Shown here piece by piece: positions 24,673 through 36,368 of a DNA stretch of 59,102 nt. Numbering within the stretch: the first letter of the stretch is position 1; the number at the start of each line of letters is the position of its first letter. The translations under genes and the position numbers were made by a program. Below the pieces are notes generated by a model that was not told the origin of the DNA, did no database searches, and was given only the letters and a program-made list of their open reading frames with translations. The stretch is from Nocardioides sp. (GTDB lineage Bacteria; Actinomycetota; Actinomycetes; Propionibacteriales; Nocardioidaceae): NCBI RefSeq assembly GCF_030150155.1, contig NZ_JASLGR010000011.1:1-59102 (forward strand), written 5' to 3'.

Positions 24673-25518
24673 ATGTTCGCGACGAAGAAGGTCCTCTCCT
24701 CGACCACCCTCCGCCTCGCTGCACTCGCGTCGGCACTGGCGGTGGTCGTTCCTCTCACCCCGGCACCAGCCCACGCGTACGCCTGCGGAAGGGTCTCGGG
24801 CTGCACCTCCTTCGAGCTCGTCTCGGCCGGCGCCAGCTACAACTGGTACCCCGTCGCCGTGCGCTACGAGTTCAAGGGCGGCCGCACCGCGCCCCGTCAG
24901 TGGAAGCTCAGCGGTGCCGGCAAGCAGTACCAGCAGAACGGCATGCTCACCCTCGTGGCCGCCGCCGGGCGCCACACCACCCCGCTCGCCTCGACCTGGT
25001 CCGACGTGCACCACACCAAGGGCCGCTGGGAGTCCCGGATGCGGACCAAGCAGTACGGCGGCGGCTCGGCCTACCGGGTCCAGCTCGCCCTGATCCCGGC
25101 GAAGCGCTCCGAGCGCCACTGTGGCGCCCAGGACATCACGTTCCTCGACTACACCCCCGCCAAGCGCAGCACCGCCAAGGTCGCGGCCAACACGCTGCCG
25201 GCGGCCTCCTACACCTACAGCAAGAAGCTCAGCCGCAAGGTCGGCGGCGACGAGTGGCACGTCTTCGGCGTCGAGGTCACCGCCAAGCACATCGCCTGGT
25301 TCATGGACGCGCACCTGGTCGCGATCGAGAAGCGCCCCGCGGCCCTGTCCGGCGTCGACCTCAAGATGCAGGCCCGACTCGTCCCCACCGCCGGCAAGCG
25401 GATGGAGAAGACCCGGCTGCAGCTCGACTGGGCCCGCTACTGGACCATGAAGAAGAAGGGCAAGACCCTCGGCAAGGCGGCACGGCCCGTTCGGGCCATT
25501 AACAAGGCGGCCTGCTGA
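24673..25518 (+). CDS. Secreted GH16-like (concanavalin-fold) protein, catalytic motif lost
   Basis: A 281-residue protein with a signal peptide ending near residue 35 (PAPAHA, then YACG). The mature part resembles glycoside hydrolase family 16 jelly-roll proteins: KGRWESRMR, YRVQLALIP, EWHVFGVEVTAKHIAWFMD and LDWARYWTM. At the place where GH16 enzymes have E-x-D-x-x-E, it reads GAQDITFLDY, so both catalytic Glu are absent. It may bind polysaccharide without cleaving it. It is a tandem paralogue of the next gene, sharing the CGR-x-x-GCT-x-FEL N-terminus and the WARYWT C-terminus. Family assignment is by motif recall. Confidence 0.72.
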   Translation: MFATKKVLSSTTLRLAALASALAVVVPLTPAPAHAYACGRVSGCTSFELVSAGASYNWYPVAVRYEFKGGRTAPRQWKLSGAGKQYQQNGMLTLVAAAGRHTTPLASTWSDVHHTKGRWESRMRTKQYGGGSAYRVQLALIPAKRSERHCGAQDITFLDYTPAKRSTAKVAANTLPAASYTYSKKLSRKVGGDEWHVFGVEVTAKHIAWFMDAHLVAIEKRPAALSGVDLKMQARLVPTAGKRMEKTRLQLDWARYWTMKKKGKTLGKAARPVRAINKAAC

Positions 25519-25534
25519 CCGGTACCGTTCCGGC

Positions 25535-26503
25535 GTGATTCCTCCATTTCGGGTACTCGCCCTCTCCGCTGCCCTCGCCCTCGGGGCCGGCCTGCTCACC
25601 ACCGCGCCGGCCACGGCAGCGGCCGGGAGCTGCGGCCGCGCCGCCGGCTGCACGAAGTTCGAGCTGATCCACGCCGGGTCGACGTACGGCTGGTGGCCCG
25701 AGGCACGCCGCTACGAGTTCAAGAGCCGTGACGGGGTCGTCCCGCCCGCGGTCTGGCAGCACAGCGGCAAGACCGCGGTGTGGGGCGCCGGCTCGGTCGG
25801 CACCGGCACGCTGCTGACCAAGCTCGAGCCCGACAGCGGCGACGCGTTCACCAACTGGCGCGAGGGCTGGGTCAACGGACGCTGGGAGGTGCGGTTCCGC
25901 TCCATCTCGCAGCGCGACCCGGGGGTCAACTCGATCAAGCTCAAGGCGGCCGACGGCACCGTGACCACGGTCCCGGCCACCGACTACAAGGTCCGCCTGG
26001 AGCTGGTGCCGTCCGGGACGGTCGACCAGCGCTGCTCCCCGACGAGCGTCCTGATGGCGGGCTACGACCCGGCCAACCGGCGTACGGCCGCGATCGGCGT
26101 CACCGCCACGGACGGCTCCTATGCCGGGACCGTGACGCCGTGGTCCCAGGTCGGCGACCTGGACAGCAAGCGGCACTGGGCCGGACCGGTCAACTCCAAG
26201 AAGTCGGCGTGGCACGTGTGGGCCGTCGAGCTCAAGCCGACGGTGATCACCTGGTTCATGGACGGCAAGGTCGTACGCCGGGCACCGCGTCCCGTCTCCA
26301 CCCGGGCCACGGCGTTCAGCTTCCGCGAGGGGCTGCTGGGCTCCACCAACCCGGCGGTGCACACCGCCTACACGTCGACGCAGATCGACTGGGCGCGCTA
26401 CTGGACCCTGAAGCGCACCACCAAGAAGAAGCGGCTGCTCAAGCAGCTGCGCACCGCTCCCCTGCTGGCCCGCACCACGGCCACCACGATCGGGCCGTGC
26501 TGA
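25535..26503 (+). CDS. Secreted GH16-like protein, paralogue of the preceding gene
   Basis: A 322-residue protein with a GTG start 16 bp after the previous gene and a signal peptide ending near TAAA (about residue 30). It repeats the paralogue's architecture: CGRAAGCTKFEL, RRYEFKS, NGRWEVRFR, AWHVWAVELKPTVITWFMD and IDWARYWTLK. The catalytic strand reads SPTSVLMAGYDP, with no acidic triad. A basic stretch with TTKKKR follows the fold, and the protein ends in Cys. A strong terminator follows. Substrate binding and role are unknown. Confidence 0.72.
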   Translation: MIPPFRVLALSAALALGAGLLTTAPATAAAGSCGRAAGCTKFELIHAGSTYGWWPEARRYEFKSRDGVVPPAVWQHSGKTAVWGAGSVGTGTLLTKLEPDSGDAFTNWREGWVNGRWEVRFRSISQRDPGVNSIKLKAADGTVTTVPATDYKVRLELVPSGTVDQRCSPTSVLMAGYDPANRRTAAIGVTATDGSYAGTVTPWSQVGDLDSKRHWAGPVNSKKSAWHVWAVELKPTVITWFMDGKVVRRAPRPVSTRATAFSFREGLLGSTNPAVHTAYTSTQIDWARYWTLKRTTKKKRLLKQLRTAPLLARTTATTIGPC

Positions 26504-26538
26504 GGCACCGCTGAGGCCCAGCCTCGCCCCACGCACAC

Positions 26539-26597
26539 CGAAGGGCCGGGACCCGCCCTGATCCGTCCTCGGACGGACAGCGGGTCCCGGCCCTTCG
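26539..26597. terminator. Bidirectional terminator
   Basis: Perfect 18-bp arms (26539-26556 and 26580-26597) enclose a second small hairpin, TCCGTCC-TCG-GACGGA. It lies between the convergent GH16-like and trmB genes. Confidence 0.9.
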
Positions 26598-26604
26598 CGT
26601 CGTG

Positions 26605-27408
26605 CTAGAGCCTGACCAGGTCGAAGTCGGCGATGTCGCGGCCCTCGGCGAGGCCCCGACGCTCGAACTTCGTCAGCGGGCGGTCCACCCAGCGCTCGAC
26701 CCGGCCGCCGCGCAGCGTGTCCTCGGTGGCGAGCACCTCGTCCATGTGCTCGGCGTAGTCGGCCCAGTCGGTGGCGAGCCGCCAGTGGCCGCCCGGGATC
26801 AGGCGGGAGGAGGCCACCGAGACGAACGGCTGGTTGACCAGGCGGCGCTTGTGGTGGCGCTTCTTGTGCCACGGGTCGGGGAAGAGCGTCCACAGCTCGG
26901 TGACGCTGGCCTCGGGGATCAGGTGGGACATCGACCAGGCGGCGTCCACCGTGCACAGCCGCAGGTTGGTCAGACCGGCCACCTCGGCGCGGTGCAGGGT
27001 GTCGGCGACACCGGGCAGCCAGACCTCGAAGGCCAGCACGTTGAGCTCAGGATGCGCGGCGGCGTACGACGCGCACGTCTCCCCCACCCCCGAGCCGATC
27101 TCGATCACCAGCGGTGCCTCGCGACCGAACCAGCGCGAGCCCACGTCGATGGGGCGCTCGGTCTCGGCGATCGCGTCGACCTCGTCGGGGCCGATCACCC
27201 AGCCGCCGGCCAGGCGGTCCCAGGCGTCGGCCTGCCGCGCGGTGAAGCGGCTGCCACGACGCGCGTAGGAGAGGATCTCGCGCAGCGGCCGTCCGTCCTC
27301 CGACAGCCGGACGTCGGGCCGTGCCTCGGGGCTCTTGCCCTTCATCTCTTCAGCGCGGGAGCGGGCGAGCCTGCCGTGCTTGTCGTGGGAGTCGTGGGAG
27401 TCGTTCAT
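26605..27408 (-). CDS. trmB: tRNA (guanine-N7-)-methyltransferase
   Basis: A 267-residue SAM-dependent enzyme that makes m7G46 in tRNA variable loops. The SAM motif VIEIGSGVGE, the catalytic LFPDPWHKKRHHKRRLV and the C-terminal TKFERRG are diagnostic. The first 50 residues are polar, rich in His and Asp, and not part of the fold. It lies downstream of tuf behind a terminator and converges on the GH16-like gene. Confidence 0.95.
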   Translation of the reverse strand: MNDSHDSHDKHGRLARSRAEEMKGKSPEARPDVRLSEDGRPLREILSYARRGSRFTARQADAWDRLAGGWVIGPDEVDAIAETERPIDVGSRWFGREAPLVIEIGSGVGETCASYAAAHPELNVLAFEVWLPGVADTLHRAEVAGLTNLRLCTVDAAWSMSHLIPEASVTELWTLFPDPWHKKRHHKRRLVNQPFVSVASSRLIPGGHWRLATDWADYAEHMDEVLATEDTLRGGRVERWVDRPLTKFERRGLAEGRDIADFDLVRL

Positions 27409-27454
27409 CGTCCCCCATTGTCCCGGTCAGGGCGAGCGGTGACGAAATGCAGAA

Positions 27455-27480
27455 ACGCCCCGAGCCGAGGCTCGGGGCGT
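27455..27480 (-). terminator. Terminator downstream of tuf
   Basis: A 10-bp stem (ACGCCCCGAG with CTCGGGGCGT) with a six-base loop. On the minus strand it is followed by TTTCTG, a weak U-run. It lies about 100 bp after the tuf stop. Confidence 0.7.
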
Positions 27481-27581
27481 TCTGAGTGAATCAGGTGCGG
27501 CTCACGCCGCGTGAATCACTTGGTGATCGAAGAGATCACTCGATCGGCTCGCACGGACGAGCAAGCTCGCCGTGCTCACGC

Positions 27582-28775
<1,194 letters not shown>

Positions 28776-28862
28776 TGTGGGCTCCTCCTGTGTGGGTTTC
28801 TTACTTGACTCGTACTAAAGGGTGATGCCGCAGGCTCCCAGGGACAAATCCCCGGGGCGAGA

Positions 28863-30977
<2,115 letters not shown>

Positions 30978-31066
30978 TGTCTTTAAGTTCCTTAGGACTG
31001 GGAGAAGTGTGGTCTGGTGGCGAGTACGCCGGCCAGCGGATTGCGCCGGCCGGCGTACTCAGGAAG

Positions 31067-31537
31067 TCACCAGCGGTAGTGAGCGAAGGCCTTGTTGGAC
31101 TCGGCCATCTTGTGAGTGTCCTCGCGCTTCTTCACAGCGGCACCCAGGCCGTTGCTCGCGTCGAGGATCTCGTTCATCAGACGCTCGGCCATCGTCTTCT
31201 CACGACGGTCGGCGGCGTAGCCGACGAGCCAGCGCAGCGCGAGCGTGGTGCCACGCGTGCCCTTGACCTCGATCGGGACCTGGTAGGTCGCGCCACCGAC
31301 ACGGCGGGACTTGACCTCGATGGCCGGCTTGACGTTGTCCATGGCGCGCTTGAGCGTCAGGACCGGGTCAGTGCCGGTCTTCTCCTTGCAGCCCTCGAGC
31401 GCGGCGTACACGATGCGCTGAGCAACCTGCTTCTTGCCGTCCTTCAGGACCTTGGAGACGAGCTGCGTGACGAGCTGCGAACCGTAGACCGGGTCGACGT
31501 CGATCGGACGCTTAGGAGCGGGACCCTTGCGAGGCAT
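31067..31537 (-). CDS. rpsG: 30S ribosomal protein S7
   Basis: A 156-residue primary-binding protein of the small-subunit head. MPRKGPAPKRPIDVDPVYGS, RRVGGATYQVP and the C-terminal KMAESNKAFAHYRW are diagnostic. One base separates it from the rpsL stop. Confidence 0.98.
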   Translation of the reverse strand: MPRKGPAPKRPIDVDPVYGSQLVTQLVSKVLKDGKKQVAQRIVYAALEGCKEKTGTDPVLTLKRAMDNVKPAIEVKSRRVGGATYQVPIEVKGTRGTTLALRWLVGYAADRREKTMAERLMNEILDASNGLGAAVKKREDTHKMAESNKAFAHYRW

Positions 31538-31538
31538 G

Positions 31539-31910
31539 TCACTTCTCCTTCTTCGCGCCGTAGCGCGAACGGGCCTGCTTGCGGTTCTTCACACCCTGGG
31601 TGTCAAGCGTGCCGCGAATGATCTTGTAACGAACACCGGGGAGGTCCTTCACACGACCGCCGCGGACGAGCACGATGGAGTGCTCCTGAAGGTTGTGACC
31701 AACGCCGGGGATGTAAGCGGTGACCTCGACGCCGGAGCTCAGGCGCACACGGGCGACCTTACGCAGGGCGGAGTTCGGCTTCTTCGGCGTGGTGGTGTAG
31801 ACGCGGGTGCAGACGCCACGGCGCTGCGGGGACCCCTTCAGGGCAGGCGTCTTGGTCTTGGACGCCTTGTCCTGGCGGCCCTTGCGGACCAGCTGCTGAA
31901 TAGTGGGCAC
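31539..31910 (-). CDS. rpsL: 30S ribosomal protein S12
   Basis: A 123-residue decoding-site protein. The loops that carry streptomycin-resistance mutations, TTTPKKPNS and RVKDLPGVRY, keep the sensitive-type lysines. GTG start with GGAAGGG upstream. First gene of the str operon here. In its 5' leader 9-bp arms GCTCTCTCT (31933-31941) and AGAGAGAGC (31992-32000) could pair. Confidence 0.98.
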   Translation of the reverse strand: MPTIQQLVRKGRQDKASKTKTPALKGSPQRRGVCTRVYTTTPKKPNSALRKVARVRLSSGVEVTAYIPGVGHNLQEHSIVLVRGGRVKDLPGVRYKIIRGTLDTQGVKNRKQARSRYGAKKEK

Positions 31911-32054
31911 CGGGTGGTTCCCTTCCTGTCATGCTCTCTCTCCGCGACACCATGTCCCGGAGGTACCCCATGCTCGCGCGGTGCAACGCCTAGAGAGAGC
32001 GGCGTCGTACGGACATGAGGGATGGCCTGGTCGTCCCAGACACGAACACTGAGG

Positions 32055-33320
32055 CTACCTGCGGGCCGGTGAGGGGGTCAAAACCTCGCGGAGACCTGCT
32101 ATGGAGCCGGCTCGCGCGCGGGCGTAGAGCACGATCGCGAGGAGGGCCCCCAGCCCGGTCAGCGCTCCGCCCAGCCACAACGTCCAGCGGGCGCCGTACT
32201 CGGCACCGATCCAGCCGATGATCGGCGCGCCGATCGGCGTACCTCCCTGGACGACGGTCATGTACAGGGCCATCACGCGTCCGCGCAGCGCCGGCTCTGC
32301 CTCCAGCTGCATGGTGCCGTTGGCGCTGTTGAGCAGGGTCAGGGTGCAGAACCCGATCACCGGGGAGAAGCAGGCGAAGAGCCAGTACGTCGGCAGCGAG
32401 CCGGCGATGACGCAGGCGACGGCGAACCCGACGGCCGCCACGGCGAGCAGCCGCAGCCGGATCCGGGTGCGGCGCGCCGCCATCAGGGCACCGGCCAGGG
32501 AGCCGATCGCGAGGGTCGAGCCGAGGATGCCGTACTCCCCCGCGCCCTTGCCGAAGACCTCGGTCGCCATCAGGGCGCTGGTGATCTGGAAGTTCATCCC
32601 GAAGGTGCCGGCGAAGAAGACCAGGATCAGGACGAAGACCATCTTCGGCTGCCCGCCGACGTAGCGGACCGCGTCCAGCAACGCGCCCTTGCCCAGCACC
32701 CGTGGCTTCGGGGTGTGCAGCAGGCGCTGGTCCATCCGGCGCAGCTGGATGATGACGGCGAGGTAGGAGACGGCGTTGATCGCGAAGACCCAGCCGGTGG
32801 CGGCCTGGCCGCTCCCCCAGGCCGCGATCAGCAGACCGGCCAGGGACGGACCGAGCAGCCGGGCGGCGTTGAACGAGGCCGAGTTGAGGCCGACCGCGTT
32901 GGTCAGGTCGTCACGGTCGACCATCTCCGAGACGAAGGTCTGTCGGGCCGGCGCGTCGAACGCCGCTCCGACACCCAGGCCGAAGGCGCAGACGTAGACC
33001 AGGGCGAGCGAGGAGTGACCCGTGATCGCGGCGACGGCCGAGATCAGGGAGAAGACACCCATGAACGCCTGGGTGAACTGCAGCAGGGTCCGCTTGGAGT
33101 AGCGGTCGGAGACCACGCCGGCGAACGGCGTGAGCAGCAGCACCGGCAGGAACTGCAGGCCGGTGGTGATCCCGACCGCCTGGCCGCCGCCGTGCAGCGG
33201 CATCAGGACCAGCCAGTCCTGGGCCACCCGCATCATCCAGGTCCCGGTATTGGAGACGATCGACCCCGCCAGGTACAGGCGGTAGTTCGGATTGCGCAGG
33301 GCTCTGAAAGTCGGACTCAC
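32055..33320 (-). CDS. MFS transporter, MFS_3 (EntS-like) family
   Basis: A 421-residue protein with 12 predicted membrane segments. It begins with the family-typical RALRNPNYRLYLAGSIVSN and carries GVVSDRYSKRTLL after the second segment. This family includes the enterobactin exporter EntS as well as many drug exporters; with a siderophore cluster 22 kb away, a role in export is possible but only a guess. It may be the last gene of a DUF3027-DUF2530-MFS run. Confidence 0.85.
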   Translation of the reverse strand: MSPTFRALRNPNYRLYLAGSIVSNTGTWMMRVAQDWLVLMPLHGGGQAVGITTGLQFLPVLLLTPFAGVVSDRYSKRTLLQFTQAFMGVFSLISAVAAITGHSSLALVYVCAFGLGVGAAFDAPARQTFVSEMVDRDDLTNAVGLNSASFNAARLLGPSLAGLLIAAWGSGQAATGWVFAINAVSYLAVIIQLRRMDQRLLHTPKPRVLGKGALLDAVRYVGGQPKMVFVLILVFFAGTFGMNFQITSALMATEVFGKGAGEYGILGSTLAIGSLAGALMAARRTRIRLRLLAVAAVGFAVACVIAGSLPTYWLFACFSPVIGFCTLTLLNSANGTMQLEAEPALRGRVMALYMTVVQGGTPIGAPIIGWIGAEYGARWTLWLGGALTGLGALLAIVLYARARAGSIAGLREVLTPSPARR

Positions 33321-33373
33321 CAGTGAGGCAGAACACCGCGATCGCGGTGGTTATTCCGGCCGAGCCGAGAAGT

Positions 33374-33592
33374 TCAAAGGTTCTCGATGGACTTCTCGCC
33401 CGAGGCGAACCGGCGGCAGCACTCCCAGCCGATCAGGCCGATGCCGACCCCGGCCAGGCTCGCCCACAGCCACCACTGCCGGCCCGCGTCGGCCAGTCGG
33501 CCGGCGAAGGGCAGCATCCCGATGAACAGCACGGCCGCCACCACGGAGCCGACGCCGAAGAAGCGCACCCCGTCCAGTGGCCGGCCACGCAT
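33374..33592 (-). CDS. DUF2530 small membrane protein
   Basis: A 72-residue protein with two hydrophobic segments and WWLWASLAGVGIGLIGW between them, the pattern of the DUF2530 family. Its ATG shares one base with the DUF3027 stop (TGATG), which fixes the start although the frame is open further upstream. Function unknown; it is a frequent neighbour of DUF3027 in actinobacteria. Confidence 0.75.
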   Translation of the reverse strand: MRGRPLDGVRFFGVGSVVAAVLFIGMLPFAGRLADAGRQWWLWASLAGVGIGLIGWECCRRFASGEKSIENL

Positions 33593-34362
33593 CAGAAGGA
33601 CTCGAGCAGGTCGAGGGTCAGGTCGTCGACGACGGGCTCGGCGACCGGGACGGGCTCGTGCTTGCGCGCCAGCCGGACCTCGGAGTGCGCACCGCAGCCG
33701 TGGGCGAAGGCGACCACCCGGCCATCGTCGTTGGCGTCGCGGTTCGCGCACACGCCGAAGCTGGCCGACAGCGAGCCCGCCAGCCGGACCAGGAAGCCGC
33801 AACTGCTGCACGGGTGCGGAGCCGACTGGGCCAGCGGGGTGGCCGGGCCCCCGGTGCCGTTCCACCAGCGCTGCACGGTCTGGTCCAGACCCTCGACACC
33901 GAGGGTGCGGACCCGGCCGAGGCCGAGGTCGGTCGCCACCTGGCGGATCTGGGACTTGGCGTCGGCGTCAAGCGGGTCGTCACCGAAGGCGTACGTCGGC
34001 ACCAGGCGGGGGTCGTCGTCGGCCACGGGCAGCAGGTCGCCGGGCGAGAGGTCACCGGGCTGGATCCGGTCACGGTAGGGCACCCACTCGGGCGCGATGA
34101 TCGCGTCCAGACCGGGAAGCAGCACGACCTCGTCGATCGTCGGCGCCGCCTCGTCGAGCACGACCAGGGTCACGGCCCAGTGCCAGCCGACGTACCCCGG
34201 CTTCGTCGCGGCGAAGTAGTGCGTCGCCACGGGAGCGGCCTCGACGCCCCCTTCGGCGGAGTAGCCGAGCCACTCGCCCACCCCGACCTCGGCGGCCAGG
34301 GCCGACCGAGCCGCGTCCACGTGCTGGGCGGGCGCGTCGGTAGCAAGGGGGGTCTCAGACAT
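33592..34362 (-). CDS. DUF3027 family protein
   Basis: A 256-residue cytoplasmic protein from the ATG at 34362 (MSETPLATD); the frame is open to 34446, but that would run into the divergent MFS promoter. A cysteine pair in HPCSSCGFLVRL and a Cys in FGVCANRD suggest a zinc knuckle. Conserved WHWAVTLVVLDE and LLPGLDAIIAPEWVPY are family features. Function unknown. It is divergent from the next MFS gene and coupled to DUF2530. Confidence 0.82.
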   Translation of the reverse strand: MSETPLATDAPAQHVDAARSALAAEVGVGEWLGYSAEGGVEAAPVATHYFAATKPGYVGWHWAVTLVVLDEAAPTIDEVVLLPGLDAIIAPEWVPYRDRIQPGDLSPGDLLPVADDDPRLVPTYAFGDDPLDADAKSQIRQVATDLGLGRVRTLGVEGLDQTVQRWWNGTGGPATPLAQSAPHPCSSCGFLVRLAGSLSASFGVCANRDANDDGRVVAFAHGCGAHSEVRLARKHEPVPVAEPVVDDLTLDLLESF

Positions 34363-34430
34363 GAGGTCATCATCGCTGATCGGGCAGCGTGCTGTCAGGT
34401 CGGGCCCCGATGTGTTGCAAAGATAGGGGG

Positions 34431-35840
34431 GTGAGCGACAACGCAAGCGGTCCCGGGCACGGCGAGCACGACGGGATCGACGGCCAGCCCGCGGCGCGGG
34501 TCGCCGGCTCGGTCGCGCGCGGCACCGCCGCTGCCGCCCGAGGTGTCGGTCGCTTCTCCCGGTTCGCGTTCCTCCAGGCCCGGCGGGCCGCCTCCGCCCA
34601 GGGCGCCGAGGCGTCGGGGCTGTCCCGGCTGATCGAGATGCACGCCTTCAACACCGCCGCCGACGCGGCGGTGGCGATCTCGCTGGCCGGCTCGCTGTTC
34701 TTCCAGATGCCCGGCTCAGGCGGCTCGTCGTCGCGGGAGTCGGTGGCGCTCTTCCTCGGCCTCACCATGCTGCCGTTCGCCGTGGTCGCCCCACTGCTCG
34801 GGCCGTTCCTGGACCGGGTCGCGCACGGCCGGCGCTGGGCGATCGGCGCCACGATGGCGATCCGGGCGTTCCTGTGCTGGATCCTGGCCGGCGCGCTGGT
34901 GCATCAGACCGCGGCGATGTTCCCCGCGGCGCTGGGCATCCTGGTCGCCTCCAAGGCGTACGGCGTCACCAAGGCCGCTGCGGTGCCGCGACTGGTCCCC
35001 GAGGGGATCACCCTGGTCAAGGCCAATGCGCGGGTCGCGATGGCGGGGATCGTCGGGGTCTGCGTCTCGGCCCCGATCGCCGGACTCGCCTCACTGGCGG
35101 GGCCGCAGTGGGTGCTGCGCTGGGCGTTCGTGCTCTTCATCGGCGCCACCGTGCTCTCGATCCGCCTGCCCGGCGGGGTCGACTCCAACCACGGCGAGGG
35201 CACCATCACGTTCCGCAAGGACGGCACGAAGCCCCGCAACGGCACCATCCGGATGCAGCTGCCGGCCGCCGTGTTCTACGCGATGCGGGCCAACTGCGCG
35301 CCGAAGTTCCTCTACGGCTTCCTGCTGATGTTCTTCGCGTTCCTGCTCCAGGAGCACCCGATCGGCGGCTGGAGCTCGACCCTGCTGATCGGCCTGGTCG
35401 CCGGGGCCGCCGGGACCGGGAACTTCCTCGGCGTCACCGCGGCCTCCCTGCTCAAGCAGATCCCGCCGGTGGTGACGGTCTCGGCGGTGATGCTGGCCGA
35501 CGTCATCGTGACGGCGCTGACGCTGTTCTTCTACTCGGTGCCGATGCTGGCCGTGCTCGGCCTGATGACCGGCCTGGGCGCGTCGCTGGCGAAGTTCTCA
35601 CTGGACTCCTCGATCCAGCGCTTCGTGCCCGGCTCGGTGCAGACCGCTGCCTTCGGCATCTCCGACACCGCCCTGCAGACCGCCTGGGTGGCGGGCGGCT
35701 TCGTCGGGATCCTGGTGCCGCTCAACGCTCAGGTGGGCCTGACGGCGGCCACCGTGGCGCTGGCGGTCTGGGTCTTCTTCACCCTCGCCAGTCGCCCCGG
35801 TGCCCGCCGACTCAAGGCCGATCTGCCGATCGGCGAGTGA
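34431..35840 (+). CDS. MFS transporter in the DUF3027/cold-shock block
   Basis: A 469-residue protein from GTG 34431 (MSDNASG); the frame is open to 34389. About 70 soluble N-terminal residues precede 10-12 membrane segments. GPFLDRVAHGRRWAIG is the MFS loop after the second segment. A homologue sits in the same conserved block (with cspB and DUF3027) in mycobacteria, as I recall (Rv0876c region). The substrate is unknown. It converges on the cold-shock gene with 16 bp between stops. Confidence 0.8.
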   Translation: MSDNASGPGHGEHDGIDGQPAARVAGSVARGTAAAARGVGRFSRFAFLQARRAASAQGAEASGLSRLIEMHAFNTAADAAVAISLAGSLFFQMPGSGGSSSRESVALFLGLTMLPFAVVAPLLGPFLDRVAHGRRWAIGATMAIRAFLCWILAGALVHQTAAMFPAALGILVASKAYGVTKAAAVPRLVPEGITLVKANARVAMAGIVGVCVSAPIAGLASLAGPQWVLRWAFVLFIGATVLSIRLPGGVDSNHGEGTITFRKDGTKPRNGTIRMQLPAAVFYAMRANCAPKFLYGFLLMFFAFLLQEHPIGGWSSTLLIGLVAGAAGTGNFLGVTAASLLKQIPPVVTVSAVMLADVIVTALTLFFYSVPMLAVLGLMTGLGASLAKFSLDSSIQRFVPGSVQTAAFGISDTALQTAWVAGGFVGILVPLNAQVGLTAATVALAVWVFFTLASRPGARRLKADLPIGE

Positions 35841-35856
35841 GGCTCAGCCTCCAGGC

Positions 35857-36255
35857 TCAGAGCTCGAACTCGTCGGCCAGCGCCCGCAGGGCGGGGCTGA
35901 CCTTCTTGCCCAGGTCGCGGGTCGGGCCACGGCCGTGGCGGTAGCCCTCGCGGATGTCCTCCAGGAGCGTGATCACGTTCTCCACGATCAGCTCCATCTC
36001 CTCGGGCTTGCGGCGCTTGGCGGCGGCGACGTTGCGGGAGACCGAGGCCGGGGCGTCGAGGATGCGGACCTGGAGGGCCTGCTCACCGCGACGTCCCTGA
36101 GCGATGCCGAACTCGACCCGGGTGCCCGGCTTGAGGGTCTTGGCGACCCCCGCGGGGAGCGCGTCGGCGTGGACGTAGACGTCCTCGCCGCCCTCCTGGG
36201 ACAGGAACCCGAACCCCTTCTCAGCGTCGAACCACTTCACCTTGCCAGTGGGCAC
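35857..36255 (-). CDS. Cold-shock domain protein with C-terminal extension
   Basis: A 132-residue protein. Residues 1-65 are a cold-shock domain with RNP1 KGFGFL and RNP2 VYVHADAL, which bind single-stranded RNA or DNA. A C-terminal part of about 65 residues (AAAKRRKPEEMELIVENVI onward) is predicted helical and not found in CspA. The GTG at 36255 (MPTGKVKWFD) has an AGAGG site 8 nt upstream; the frame is open to 36306. Confidence 0.9.
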   Translation of the reverse strand: MPTGKVKWFDAEKGFGFLSQEGGEDVYVHADALPAGVAKTLKPGTRVEFGIAQGRRGEQALQVRILDAPASVSRNVAAAKRRKPEEMELIVENVITLLEDIREGYRHGRGPTRDLGKKVSPALRALADEFEL

Positions 36256-36368
36256 CGGACGACCTCTTCTTGTACTTGCTGGTGCGCGGCGTACGCGCTC
36301 GGACATGCCCCGGCTCGTCGCCGGAACGACAGAGCCTAGCCCAGGGGCCTGACAGCCCCATGACAGGC

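Noticed and set aside
23182..25653. Very long minus-strand open frame opposite the MFS and GH16-like genes
   Set aside because: Translation is Arg/Gly/Gln-rich without motifs; the plus-strand frames have signal peptides, membrane segments and family motifs.
31539..31910. Streptomycin-resistance change in S12
   Set aside because: Both diagnostic loops carry the sensitive-type lysines.
32055..33320. Dedicated siderophore exporter
   Set aside because: Same broad family as EntS, but 22 kb from the cluster, grouped with DUF2530/DUF3027 and without an iron box that I could see; no support beyond family.
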